From contig JAJVDF010000016.1 in the NCBI GenBank assembly GCA_022410635.1, positions 2,926,889 through 2,990,888 of the forward strand: a DNA stretch of 64,000 nucleotides, read 5' to 3'. Source of the stretch: Tretioscincus oriximinensis (Eukaryota > Chordata > Lepidosauria > Squamata > Gymnophthalmidae). Below the pieces are notes generated by a model that did no database searches, was not told where the DNA came from, and saw only the letters and a program-made list of their open reading frames with translations. Within the stretch, counting starts at the first letter, position 1, and every line of letters begins with the position of its first letter. The position numbers and the translations under genes are program-made. Below, piece after piece: positions 1 through 9,390 of this stretch.

Positions 1-99
1 AGCCCAATGTTGGGTTGGTGACAGCTGATTCATTCCTTCTCAGCTGGATTTAAGCTCAATATTTCCTCATTGTGGCANCCTAAGCGTTGTTCTGTGTAA

Positions 100-290
100 T
101 GTTAGACTGTTGGACTCTCATCTGGTTGTCTCTTGGTTTAATTCCACAGTCCTCTATGAAACCAGCTGGGTGACCTTGGATTAGTCACGGTCCTTTAGAA
201 CTCTCTCANCCCCACCCTTCACAAGGTGTCTGTTCTAGAGAAAGTAACAAAAGCTGTGTGACGAAGGAAGCTTTATAAATAAACATTATT
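100..290 (+). mobile_element. SINE B (Sauria-SINE-like head), decayed
   Basis: Carries the Sauria-SINE-like body: an ACCAGCTGGGTGACCTTGG block at about 160, a TAGAACTCTCTCA block and a CACAAGGTGTCTGTT block, followed by an A/T-rich tail. The tRNA-like head is poorly preserved. It belongs to the same family as the better copies at 25046 and 29575. Confidence 0.7.
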
Positions 291-300
291 ATTTTTATTT

Positions 301-1338
301 TGAGTGCAANTGCTCTGCCATAGCCACAGATGATAGCCACAAATTCCATAAATTTGGCCTTTATAAAGATTGCATTGGAGGAACACCAACATTTTTAAAT
401 AGGTTAGGGAGAAACTTGGATACTTTTTTAGAAGACCTCCCCATGGTCTTCTTATAGCTTTTTGCCATCCATAACTCTTATACGTAGGATATGGTGTTTG
501 CTGTGCCATACGGAAATGAATCACATTGCATGGTAGCCACCATCTAATATACTCTATGGCCAATACTGATCACAGTCTGTGCCTGAGCAGTTACTGTTCA
601 GAACTGTCCATTGCTCTTGCAACCTGATCTGGAAGTAAATTCTTCCTACACCAATCTATAGCATCTTAAGGGCTTCATAGAATGGCACAGAAAATATACT
701 TGTATTTCTTTCCAAATATCCTTACACACTAGGCCATCATACAAATCAAAACTGCCCTGGAAGGAGGCTAACTGAGATGTTTATTTCTGCTAACAACATA
801 TAATAACTTAATACGTCCATTATAGTGCTCTTTGTACGGATGTTAGGAGAAAATGGTTTCCACCAATATTTCCTGTGTCCAATCTGCACTTTCTGTTCCG
901 TATCCTAGGCAATTCAGTTTTTGTTGAGAACAAACAAAATGACTGACTCTAGATTTGCTTTCTTTTGCCAAATTCAACTGCAAATTAACTTGAACCTCCA
1001 CCCTGTAATTTGGATGTGGAACCAACAACTCTAAGTTGCTAAGAATGCTATATAAAGGCCAAAGTGGAAAAATACACATGGGNTCTTTTTATACTTTGAC
1101 TTGTGATAGTCCAANCAATTACCAAGAAAGAGCATTTACGTTGCCAGTTGCTTCCCAATTCCCCCATCAACAGCATTCTTAATTCCCTTGCATGCAGTGG
1201 TGGTAAGGAGCCTGCAGTCATTCCTGCATTGTGGAACCTTTATTGCAAGGAGTGNGAAGGATGTATTCCAGACCTTTGACATGTCACATGACCTAATTGC
1301 AGAGGGTGTGGCAGCCAGTTATCTAAGCTAGAGAGTTA
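301..1338. other. No recognisable feature
   Basis: Mixed-composition sequence within NT5E intron 1, if the gene model is right. The short open frames here have no recognisable domain and no exon-like context. Confidence 0.5.
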
Positions 1339-1531
1339 GAACATAAGAACATAAGAGGAGCCCTGCTGGATCTGGCTAGAGCCCATCTAGTGCAGCATTC
1401 TGTCCAGCACAGAGGCCCAGCAATTGCAGCTGGGCAATCTGAACAGAAGAAGACAAAATCTTCAATTGTTCTGGATGCCCTGCAAATTGGCATTTCAGGA
1501 ATGCTGCNTATTGCTCCATCCCGGAGACAGT
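1339..1531 (-). mobile_element. CR1-type LINE 3' end, outer copy, part 1
   Basis: Begins with the AACATAAGAACATAAG terminal repeat, which is the 3' end of this CR1-like family in reverse, followed by its 3' UTR (CCAGCATTCTGT, GAGGCCCAGCAATTG). It stops in mid-element at 1531, and the missing sequence resumes at about 2011. A second CR1 copy sits in the gap. Confidence 0.8.
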
Positions 1532-2010
1532 TAACATAAGAACATAAGAACATAAGAAGAGCCATACTGGATCAGGCCACAGCCTGTAAAGTCCAGCATT
1601 CTGTGTCACACAGAGGCCCACCGGATGCACCTGGGCAGTGTGAACAGAGGAAAGCAAAATATGCTCCTGTTTATGACTCCCTGCAAATGGTATCTCAGGA
1701 GTCCTGCCTGTTGCTCCATCCCGGAGGCAACATCCAGACATCCATCCTAGTATCCATTTATACCCTTGCTGTCCATAAACCTGTCTAGTCCTGTCTTGAA
1801 GCTATCCAAGCTGTTAGCTACCACTACCTCTTCAGGAAGTAAATTCCACAGGCTGATGACCCTCTGGGTGAAAAAATACTTTCCTTTGTCTGTTCTCACT
1901 TTTCTACCCAACAGTTTTAAGGAGTGCCCCCTGGTCCTAGTGTTGTGGGAGAGAGAAAACATTTTTTCTCTATTCACCCTGTCCATCCCATGCATGATTT
2001 TGTACACTTA
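1532..2010 (-). mobile_element. CR1-type LINE 3' end, inserted in another CR1
   Basis: A 5'-truncated copy starting with three AACATAAG units. On the minus strand it encodes the ORF2 C-terminal signature RGHSLKLLGRKVRTDKGKYF and then SLWNLLPEEVVVANSLDSFK (about 1750-2000), followed by the 3' UTR. It separates two pieces of an older CR1 copy, so it is the younger insertion. Confidence 0.85.
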
Positions 2011-2253
2011 AAAGTTTCAAAAGATCCACCCTAGTTGCAATTTATACCCTTGGTGTCCATAAACTTATCTAATGCTGTCTTAAAGCTATCCAGGCTGCTA
2101 GTTATCACCACCTCTTCTGGAAGTAAATTCCACAGGCTGATGACCCTCTGGGGGAAAAAATACTTTCCTTTGTCTGTTCTCACTCTTCTGCCCATTAGTT
2201 TCAAGGAATGCCCCCCCCCACCCCCCCCTGGTCCTAGTGTTGTGTGGTCGAGT
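2011..2253 (-). mobile_element. CR1-type LINE 3' end, outer copy, part 2
   Basis: Continues the copy that stops at 1531: the CCTAGT...TTTATACCCTTGGTGTCC segment and then the RGHSLKLMGRRVRTDKGKYF coding block. A C-run (about 2212-2228) has expanded within the coding remnant. Confidence 0.8.
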
Positions 2254-2339
2254 TCACACTTCTGCCTGGACAACTATAAAAAGGAAGAAACAGTTCCCCA
2301 GCAGCTAGTGGATAGGAATGACTCCCAGAGACTGTTATC

Positions 2340-2475
2340 CGAGGCCCTGGTCATACCTTTACTTTTAAACCTTCAGTCCTCAACAATGAACTTAATCTGC
2401 CTTTTTTCTGGAATTAGCTAGAAAAGAATAGATTCAGCTAATTCTTCAGAAAGTTTAAAATTAAACGTGCAATCA
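2340..2475. mobile_element. Short foldback element (FB-1 family)
   Basis: The left arm carries ACTTTTAAACCTTCAGTCCTC and the right arm the complementary TTCAGAAAGTTTAAAATTAAA. The same arm pair recurs at 5205, 9283, 22100, 26615, 27865 and 39225, which suggests a small non-autonomous DNA element that is nearly all inverted repeat. Confidence 0.5.
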
Positions 2476-3499
2476 AATCCTGAAGATGACAAAAATGCCT
2501 ACATCCTTTTGCTTTTTTATATAAAAAACCCGAAAGGACATTGAGCAATGCTTACAATGTAAATATGGCAAGGTTGCTTAGCACTGAAGTTCAGGCATAT
2601 GTTATGTGTTCCCAATAAAATGAAATCCGAGTATGCAAGAAGTAGAATTTAAAGCCCTTTTTTGCACATGATTGCTAATATGTTTTAGGGAGCTCACTAT
2701 TCCACATTATCTGCATGGGGATAGTAATAATACACAGCAAATATGTAATAACAGCTCCTTAAAATGGATTACTGGAAGAGCACATTAATCTGCCCTATAT
2801 GTATAGAAATGCTGATAAAAATACATTAGCAGTGGTGTATTTGCATGCAAGACAGGTCTGCCATGATCAGAAGGAAATGGCCAGCTATAATGGAGCAGCT
2901 GGTCACTGACACCCACCCACCCCACTCAGGGTTAGGGCCCTCCCAATTTATGAAAATAAAATGAAAAAATGAAAACAAAATCCTGCACATGTGTAGTCAC
3001 GGCACACAAATGGCACAACAGCTGCCGCATAGACACATACTGCCCACCATTACCATGCAGCTTCGTCGCCAGACTCACTGCCCACCCACAAAGCTGCTCA
3101 CCTCTCTGCCTGATGCTGATTACGTTGAGCGTGAGCCATCAAGCAGTAATCAACAAGTGTGGGTGCGGTGTAATCAGCACCANAGACTCACTGCGCGTTG
3201 CTGCAGCCTTTAAACAGAAGGTAACAACCAGGGCTTGTGGGAGTGCCCAGCATTGCTAGGTCCCCCCTGTAACAGCCCAACCTTTGGGGGCCCAGGTTTG
3301 GGTCATGGCTCGCCCTATANTAGCTTCGCCCTGTGAGAGTAATATTGCAGCTATTTGGTCTGGAGTACCTCCAAAGTGCAGCTCCAGAGCATCTCTTGAG
3401 GGTTCAGCAATTCCTGCAGACAGCTCCAAGGCCGTTTACAATGACAGATTTGGAGGTGACTGCAAAGTGCTGAAACCTCAGAGATGTCTATGAAGCTGC
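2476..3499. other. No recognisable feature
   Basis: No coding exon, RNA gene or known repeat recognised. There is A-rich sequence at 2950-2985 and moderate GC content from 3000 to 3450. Confidence 0.45.
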
Positions 3500-4075
3500 C
3501 CTTTGATGGGCAACAAAAATGATCAAGGGTCTGGAGCACCTCCCTTATGAAGTCAGGCTGTAACATCTGGGCCTCTTCAGCCTCGAAAGGCAACGTTTGA
3601 GAGGTGATCTGATTGAAGTGTACAAAATCATGTATGGGATGGACAGGGTGAATAGAGAAAAAATGTTTTCTCTATCACATAACTCAAGGACCAGAGGGCC
3701 TTAAAACTGATGGGTAGAAAAGTGAGAACAGACAAAGGAAAGTATTTTTTCACCCAGAGGGTCATCGGCCTGTGGAATTTACTTCCTGAAGAGGTAGTGG
3801 TAGCTAATAGCTTGGATAGTTTCAAGACAGGACTAGACAGGTTTATGGACACCAAGTATAAATGGATACTAGGATGGATGTCTGGATGTTGCCTCCGGGA
3901 TGGAGCAACAGGCAGGACTCCTGAGATACCATTTGCATGGAGTCATGAACAGGGGCATATTTTGCTTCCTCTGTTCGGACTGCCCAGGTGCATCTGGTGG
4001 GCCTCTGTGTGACACAGAATGCTGGACTTGATGGGCTGTGGCCTGATCCAGTATGGCTNTTCTTATGTTCTTAGG
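3500..4075 (+). mobile_element. CR1-type LINE, 3' part of ORF2 plus 3' UTR
   Basis: Plus-strand copy. It starts in the region encoding a decayed MIKGLEHLPYEVRL-like stretch, continues through the C-terminal block (GRKVRTDKGKYFFTQRVIGL, 3710-3775) and the LLPEEVVVANSLDSFKTGLD block (to about 3845), then the 3' UTR. It ends with TCTTATGTTCTTA at about 4073, the usual terminus of this subfamily. Confidence 0.85.
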
Positions 4076-4142
4076 TTCAGTGCTGACAAACACCGGATGC
4101 AACATTTGATTGCCTGCAGTTCCACTTCTAATATGGATTTAG

Positions 4143-4470
4143 CAGGGCTTTTTTTGTGACGGAACGCGCCGGAACGCAGTTCCGGCACCATTTATTTAGG
4201 CACGGGGGGAGAGGGGCAGCAGGGGGCGGAGTTAGCGGCGGCGGCAGCAGCGGCGGGGAGGGCGCTCCCCCGCCGCTGCCGCCCCCGCTAACTCTGCCCC
4301 CCGCCGCCCCCCCGCCGCCTAAATAAAAGGTGCCGGAACTAACGCCGGCGGGGGNGGCAGGGGGCAGCGGCAGCGGGGGGGCCATGCCCCCCTNGCCGNC
4401 GGCTAACGCAGCAGTACCGGCACCTTTTATTTAGGCGGCGGGGGGCGGAGTTAGCGGGTGGCGGCGGGGG
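4143..4470. mobile_element. CpG-rich hAT-like non-autonomous element (truncated)
   Basis: Starts with CAGGGCTTTTTTTGTGACGG, the reverse complement of the right end of the complete element at 15659-16235. The interior is made of GC-rich units joined by GGCACCTTTTATTTAGG or its complement. The matching right terminus is missing: the GC-rich part stops near 4470 and a purine-rich repeat follows. Confidence 0.7.
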
Positions 4471-4479
4471 GTGGGGTGA

Positions 4480-4633
4480 AAGAAAGAAGGAACAAAAGAA
4501 ATAAGCATCAAGTGGAAGAGGATGGGAGGGAGAAAGGGAGGGAAGGAGTGGGTGGAGGCATGGATGGGAGCAGGTGGGCAGGAGTAGTAGAGCCCATTGC
4601 ATTTTCATAATGCAACAGGCTAATTTCACTAGT
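4480..4633 (+). repeat. Purine-rich repeat ending in ACTAG
   Basis: A G/A-rich body followed by a 50-base terminus containing GAGCCCATTGCATTTTCATA and then ATGCAACAGGCTAATTTCAC. The terminus recurs in reverse at 12117 and in the same direction at 47505. The body is homologous to the copy at 12117 (shared GCATGGATGGGAGCA). Family not recognised. Confidence 0.5.
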
Positions 4634-4691
4634 TTCTAACATAACTGGGATTGACTGCTCTTGGATCCAGGCAATTACAAAGGAGAATTAC

Positions 4692-4852
4692 TAAGGTCCT
4701 GTCTCCACTGAGCCTTATTCTGGGCTACATCTCAGGACAAAAGCCTGCCATCTACATCCTAGTGTAGACTATGGCAGGCCACTAGTATGGGGATGGTCAA
4801 GCTCCATACTGGGATACAATCCAGAATAAGGCTCAGTGGGGATGGGGCCTTA
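4692..4852. mobile_element. Foldback element FB-3, complete
   Basis: Inverted arms: TAAGGTCCTGTCTCCACTGA then GCCTTATTCTGGGCT on the left, and AGAATAAGGCTCAGTGGGGA then TGGGGCCTTA on the right. The two inner CCATACT/GTAGACTATGG segments are not complementary. Related copies are at 14452 and 38165. No transposase is present. Confidence 0.6.
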
Positions 4853-5204
4853 GGCTCTTAACAAGCAGATTTAACGGAATGTGCAACCCTACAAAGCTGC
4901 AATTTTATGTAAACCCACTTGAAAACTGGCACCATGGAAAGTCTGTTTTTATACATGTTAAGAAACTCTGAGTAGAAACATGCATGAAATCAAGGTGTGA
5001 CAGGGCATTGTCTATGCTGAATGCGTATGTCAACCACTGCTAAATGGTCCATGGGAAACTCCTATCAGAAAATATTGTGACAGCAAACAGCCTGGGTGGC
5101 TTAACGAAAGGGATAAAAACCAAATCCGTGGTTGCCAATATGTCAATGCCTACTGGAATTGATGTCTAGGTACTGCCTCCAAGTTAGAGAGACAGATAAG
5201 ATGT

Positions 5205-5335
5205 TGTTCCGATACATACTTTTGATCCATCTTCAGTACTGAAGAACAGGACTAAGATAGAAAAACTGGATTTTTTTTCCTGGTTTAATCCAGTACTTCA
5301 GGACTGAAAATGGATTAAAAAGTATGTGCTGGAGG
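5205..5335. mobile_element. Foldback element FB-1, good copy
   Basis: The left arm has ACATACTTTTGATCCATCTT then CAGTACTGAAGAACAGGACT. The right arm is its reverse complement (TCCAGTACTTCAGGACTGAA then ATGGATTAAAAAGTATGTGC). The centre is T/A-rich. This is the clearest copy of the family in the window. Confidence 0.65.
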
Positions 5336-5374
5336 TTATTTGCAAGAGTTAAGAGATTTATTTTTTGCTTGAGA

Positions 5375-5475
5375 AAGCCCAGAAGCAACTGGTGGGTTAC
5401 TATGTGAGATAGGATACTGGATTAGATGGGCTGGTGGTCCGATCCTGCAGGCTCTTCTTATGTCCTTCTATGAAT
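5375..5475 (+). mobile_element. CR1-type LINE 3' terminal fragment
   Basis: The final 100 bases of a CR1 3' UTR: GGATACTGGATTAGATGGGC, then GATCCTGCAGGCTCTTCTTA and TGTCCTTCTATG. No coding portion remains. Confidence 0.7.
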
Positions 5476-6164
5476 GTGCCTTTAATTCAAGCCACTACAG
5501 AATGAGAGACAATGCTATTTATTCCAACAGTGGCTGAATGGAGAGCTTTAAAAAGGAAATTGCTTAGTGACACAAAGGGATGGACCTTGATGGGGCAGGA
5601 AGGTTGCAGGATGAAGCCTTTCGCTATGAAGTGTAACCCCCACCCCCATCTCCATCCTGGTGGAAAACCCAAACCCTATATTACAAGAAAACATTACATT
5701 TGAGGGGAATTCTTGTGAAACTCCCCGTTTTTTGATCAGTGAAGATCTGTGAACGACTTTTAAATGGTGCAAACTGGCCTGAAAGTGTGAATGAATGACC
5801 CTGTTTAAATCCTAATGGTATGAATTTGACATGCGAGTTCACGTTGGTTCAACCCAACTGGTAGAAAGCAAATCTTAATGGATTAGCTGGTCTTTCTATT
5901 CTGAGATGTGGAATGTGCCTGTGTTCTGATGATGGATCTCCTTCTCTAGCAGAATTAAGTTCATCTCTAATGCTCAGCCACCTGCTCGGGAACAAGCCCA
6001 AGGGACNCGAGAATGAATTTTAATAAGGATGGAAGATGGGTTAAAAAGATGGATTCAACTTCTGCACTTTAGCTCTTTCTCGCCTAGTTAATCTCCTTTT
6101 CTTGTCCTTTGTCATCTCTTACATTCAGTTTCCTATATAAATCTATTCCTGACATTGGTTCCCT
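5476..6164. other. No recognisable feature
   Basis: Unclassified sequence with short meaningless reading frames. No repeat termini recognised. Confidence 0.4.
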
Positions 6165-6218
6165 AGTACCTGAAGAAATAGGGGTAGACATGACTATGAA
6201 AGCTCATGCCACCTTGAT
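6165..6218 (+). mobile_element. Fragment of hammerhead-like inverted-repeat element
   Basis: Contains CTGAAGAAATAGGGGTAGAC followed by ATGACTATGAAAGCTCATGC. This is one arm of the dispersed element seen complete at 51363-51590. The stem between the CTGAAGA and GAAA blocks has decayed here. Confidence 0.55.
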
Positions 6219-6236
6219 GGATCAGATGATCGTGGT

Positions 6237-6585
6237 CACACCTAGGTTTTATTCAGGCTTCAGATTGGAGAACATACCAGCAAAGTGAATAGTAACTTTA
6301 TTTCCTCTTATCTATACTTAAAGGGAGTTTTCTGACTTACAGAGTACTCAAAGAAAATAGTTTCTCCCATTGCTAATGAATTCTTTCAGCCCCCCTGGTC
6401 ACGCCTAAATTTTAATCAAGATTCACCCCACTTTTAGAACAGGAGAATACATCAGCAAAGCAATTTCCTTTCCGCCTTATCCAAACCCCCCAATACCAAG
6501 AGGAAGCAGCGCACCAGTTTGCTGAAGCATTCCCTCACTTTGAAAGTGGACTGAAACCAGATTAAAGCTTTGGCATGACGCTGAA
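6237..6585. mobile_element. FB-5-type foldback sequences (two units)
   Basis: Two related starts, CACACCTAGGTTTTATTCAG (6238) and CACGCCTAAATTTTAATCAA (6402), are each followed by a CAGCAAAG block. The right end at about 6540-6583 (GAAAGTGGACTGAAACCAGA, then TTAAAGCTTTGGCATGACG) is roughly the inverted copy of the second start. Single arms also occur at 9892 and 45668. Confidence 0.4.
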
Positions 6586-6700
6586 CATAAGGGCATAAGA
6601 AGAAGCCCTGTGGAGGTTCATCTAGCCAGCAGTCCTTCTCATGCCCTGGCCCACCAATTGCACCGAGGCATCCTCAAGTAGAAGGCGAAACCTCTTGAAA
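6586..6700 (-). mobile_element. CR1-type LINE 3' fragment, diverged
   Basis: Starts AACATAAGGGCATAAGAAGA and contains GCCCACCAATTGCACC, matching the 3' UTR of the family in reverse. It is short and strongly diverged. Confidence 0.6.
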
Positions 6701-6744
6701 GTGGACCGAAGTCAAATTAATTTTTTTGACAGAGGAGTCTGGGT

Positions 6745-7022
6745 ATGGCGCGCTCTGCCCTCCCACCCCTTTTCCCCATGACCTCACAGGCCACCGAGTG
6801 CCCCGTGCTCTGTCCTTCTGCCCCTTCCCCTTGACCCCCACGGCCATGCCCCTCTGTGCCCTCCCACGTCTTCCCCGTGACCCCCAGCCACCCCAGGCCC
6901 CTCTGTGCCCTCCAGCCCTTTTCCCGTCATCCCCAGGCCCCTTTGTGGCCCCTCTGTGCCCCCGTGCTCTGCCCTCCCAGCCCTTCCCCACGACCCCCAG
7001 CCCCCCCTGTGCCCCCCCCTGC
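6745..7022. repeat. GC-rich minisatellite in NT5E intron 1
   Basis: About six imperfect units of roughly 40-60 bases, each with a variant of CTCTGTGCCCTCCCA, CTTCCCC and GTGACCCCCAGCC. It begins about 8 bases beyond the exon 1 donor and runs into the intron. The long open frames across it on both strands are a composition effect. Confidence 0.65.
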
Positions 7023-7029
7023 CGCCTAC

Positions 7030-7386
7030 CATGGCGTCGTAGCCCAGCCGGTTCATGAAGTGCACCACCTCCTTGCCCTTGAAGTAGCTGAACCACACCG
7101 TGCCCTGATACTGGTCGCCGGCGTCGAGGAGCAGGACGTGGGGGTGCTGAGCGCGCAGCCGGCGGATCAGGGTGGCGCGGCGGGCCACCCCCCCGTAGCA
7201 GCCCCCCCCGTCTCCTTCCCTGCACTTGCCGGAGTCGCGGCTCGTCTGCTCCACCCTGGCGTGGACGTCGTTGGTGTGCAGCAGGGTGAGCTCGAAGGGG
7301 GCCCCGGCCGAAGCCAGCGGAGCGCATAGGAGCCCCAGAAAGGCGAGGGAGCGGAGCGCACCACGCGCCACTTGGGATTCCCCCAT
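7030..7386 (-). CDS. NT5E: NT5E (CD73) ecto-5'-nucleotidase, coding exon 1
   Basis: First coding exon of the GPI-anchored enzyme that hydrolyses extracellular AMP to adenosine; this identity comes from family knowledge. The 119 codons start at the ATG at 7386 and end in DAM, directly before a GT donor (complement of 7029-7028), matching the phase-0 end of NT5E exon 1 in other vertebrates. Visible: hydrophobic signal segment (about residues 10-27, ending ASAG); FELTLLHTNDVHARV (31-45) with metal ligands D40 and H42; a cysteine pair C55/C63; GGVAR (65-69); LLLDAGDQYQGT (85-96) with D91 equivalent to the bridging metal ligand; HFMNRLGYDAM (109-119). The loop between the cysteines is two residues longer than in human and glycine-rich. 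The rest of the enzyme is outside the window. An upstream in-frame ATG at 7560 would add 58 residues lacking NT5E character, so I prefer 7386. Snake venom 5'-nucleotidases derive from the same gene, and nothing here distinguishes a venom isoform. Confidence 0.92.
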
Positions 7387-7560
7387 GGTCCCAGGAGCGA
7401 AGCGCCCTCCGCGGCTCTCTCGGAGAGGACGACGGGGCGGGCAGGCAGGGCGGGAGACGCTCCAGTAGAGCAGAGGGAGACTCGAAGGGAGGAGGAGCCC
7501 TGTGGCCACCTCGAGGCCCGCCCGAGCCAGGAACACCAAGGACTTGCTTATGCCAACCAC
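7387..7560 (-). promoter_or_regulatory. CpG-rich promoter / 5' UTR of NT5E
   Basis: GC- and CpG-rich sequence directly upstream of the NT5E start, with two GC boxes (GGGGCGGGC near 7434 and GGGCGGG near 7448, read on the plus strand). I see no TATA box, as is usual for CpG-island promoters. The transcription start cannot be placed from sequence. Confidence 0.55.
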
Positions 7561-7799
7561 GACAAGGGGCCGGAAACTTCTGCACGCGCCTTCTTTGGGA
7601 CACAGCCGGGGATAGGGTCAGACATTGCTACAACCCCCTCCAGCAGAAGGGGGGGGCACCTTCACCCCAACCCCAACTTGGACCTTCACCCCAAGTCCAA
7701 GATCCCTAGTCCAAGATGTATCCCCCCCAAAAGTAGGGTGCAGAAGGGACCACAACATAGCAACACCTCCTCCCACTCATCATCATCATCATCGTAGTA

Positions 7800-7830
7800 G
7801 TTTATCGTTAACCTCTCTGAGACCTTCAGG
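7800..7830 (+). mobile_element. L2-type LINE 3' terminal fragment
   Basis: TTTATCGTTAACC, then CTGAGACCTTCAGGTATAG, matches the 3' end of L2-like LINEs (compare 18050-18095 and 24303-24355 in reverse). It is fused to a GAA tract at the same point as at 23016. Confidence 0.55.
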
Positions 7831-8271
7831 TATAGAAGAAGAAGAAGAAGAAGAAGAAGAAGAAGAAGAAGAAGAAGAAGAAGAAGAAGAAGAAAAAGAA
7901 GAAGAAAAAGAAAAAGAAAAAGAAAAAGAAANNNNNNNNNNNNNNNNNNNNNNNNNNNNNNNNNNNNNNNNNNNNNNNNNNNNNNNNNNNNNNNNNNNNN
8001 NNNNNNNNNNNNNNNNNNNNNNNNNNNNNNNNNNNNNNNNNNNNNNNNNNNNNNNNNNNNNNNNNNNNNNNNNNNNNNNNNNNNNNNNNNNNNNNNNNNN
8101 NNNNNNNNNNNNNNNNNNNNNNNNNNNNNNNNNNNNNNNNNNNNNNNNNNNNNNNNNNNNNNNNNNNNNNNNNNNNAAGAAGAAGAAGAAGAAGAAGAAG
8201 AAGAAGAAGAAGAAGAAGAAGAAGAAGAAGAAGAAGAAGAAGAAGAAGAAGAAGAAGAAGAAGAAGAAGAA
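7831..8271. repeat. (GAA)n tract with 245-bp assembly gap
   Basis: Nearly pure GAA from 7831, degenerating to AAAAGA just before the gap, then N from 7932 to 8176, then pure GAA to 8271. This is the tail of the reversed SINE that follows. The true length is unknown because of the gap. Open frames reading poly-Glu or poly-Lys across it are artefacts. Confidence 0.95.
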
Positions 8272-8405
8272 ATTATTGCAAGGCTATTTTTGCCCAGTGG
8301 TCACATTCTATCTTCCCCACCAGGCTACGGTGGTTCCCATATATCTATTTGCAGTCAGTTACAATTTCTTGCAATTCATGCTTTCGAATAACTGGGTTGG
8401 CTAGA
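8272..8405 (-). mobile_element. SINE A, tail-deleted and head-less copy
   Basis: Middle part of SINE A in reverse (TTCTATCTTCCCCACCAGGC, TTGCAATTC..., ending GGCTAGAGCTAC). The piece normally between the GAA tail and the body (CTTATACCCCGCTTTTCTCA, then CAAAGCGGCTTA) is absent, exactly as in the copy at 23206. Confidence 0.8.
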
Positions 8406-8834
8406 GCTACTTAAGTCTCTCTTGGAGCCCAGCTGCATAAATATTTCCCCCCAATTATTCTTTCTTTTGTCTCTCACTGCTATTTCGAACTTGCAAAGTT
8501 GCACACAACTTGGCATCAATAAAATAAATGAAAACAGCACAAGATAGTACATATGGATATGATGTAACATTTGGGTGGCACCATGATGGGCCAGAGGAAG
8601 GGCCAGAGCTCAAATGGCCAATATTTCTGCCAGGTTATTCCACTTTGAGTTGTGACAGCAGGAAAATATGGAAGATGGAAATGTGGAGCAAGAAATATTT
8701 TGGCATTAATATTTATTTATTTATTAGAAATAATGTCATTATAAAAATACTGTTGTTGTTTTTGTTGTTATTTATTAATTATGATATCTAATTAGTTGGG
8801 TAATTTTAGGATGGAGTTAGACGGCCTTTAAGGT

Positions 8835-9285
8835 GTGGCCTAATTGAGCAATATGAAACCATGCATGGGGTGAATATCTTGAGTAGGGAAAAACTGTTTT
8901 CTCTATCACACAACACTAGGGCCAGGGGTCATTCCTTGTAACTGATGGGCACAAGAGTGAGGACAGAGAAAGGAAAGGAGTCTTTTCATCCAGAGAGTCA
9001 CTGGTCTGCGGAACTCACTTCCAGATGAAGTGGTGGTAGCTAGCAGCCTGGATAGCTTTAAGACAGGATTAGACAAGTTCGTGGAAGACAGGCCTTTTAG
9101 TAGTTATTACAAGGGAAAATCAGGCAGTGTTCCTGAAATATAATTTGCAGGAAGTCAAGGCAGTTGAGGGGTTTGCCTTCTGCTTGTGACTGCCCTAGTG
9201 CAATTGGTGTGGCACAGTATGAGATGGGGTGCTGGACTAAATGGGCTGTGGCCCCATGCAGCAGGGCTCTTTTTATGTTCTTACC
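8835..9285 (+). mobile_element. CR1-type LINE, ORF2 end plus 3' UTR, diverged
   Basis: Recognisable are a decayed IEQYETMHGVNIL-like stretch, the RTEKGKESFHPESHWSAELT region, a GSLDSFKTGLDKF-like stretch and a 3' UTR ending TTTTTATGTTCTTACC. It is older than the copy at 3500. Confidence 0.75.
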
Positions 9286-9390
9286 TTCTTATCCATCTTT
9301 AGTCCTAAAGAACCGGACTAAACTAGCACTGTTTAGTGCAGATCTTCAGGACTGAAGTTTGATTAAAGTCTGACTTCAGCCTAAATCAAA
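9283..9390. mobile_element. Foldback element FB-1
   Basis: TATCCATCTTTAGTCCTAAA, then GAACCGGACTAAAC on the left. GCAGATCTTCAGGACTGAAG, then TTTGATTAAAGTCTGACTTC on the right. It abuts the CR1 terminus at 9285. Confidence 0.55.

Noticed and set aside
6784..7029. Continuation of the NT5E frame beyond codon 119
   Set aside because: After DAM the frame reads Gly-Arg-rich minisatellite sequence, not NT5E. A GT donor lies exactly at the point where homology ends.
1..7029. Possible NT5E exon 2 further into the intron
   Set aside because: Exon 2 should begin with a conserved GNHEFDNG-type motif. None of the translated frames in this part contains it.
6674..7603. 309-codon minus-strand open frame over the NT5E region
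   Set aside because: It is an alternative frame across GC-rich exon and minisatellite sequence, rich in Arg, Gly and Pro. The NT5E frame (7030-7386) has conserved motifs and a splice donor, and this one has neither.
7625..8404. Long Glu/Lys-rich reading frame
   Set aside because: It is translation of the GAA tract across an N gap, not a gene. The same applies at 18146-18644, 22968-23328 and 55274-55744.
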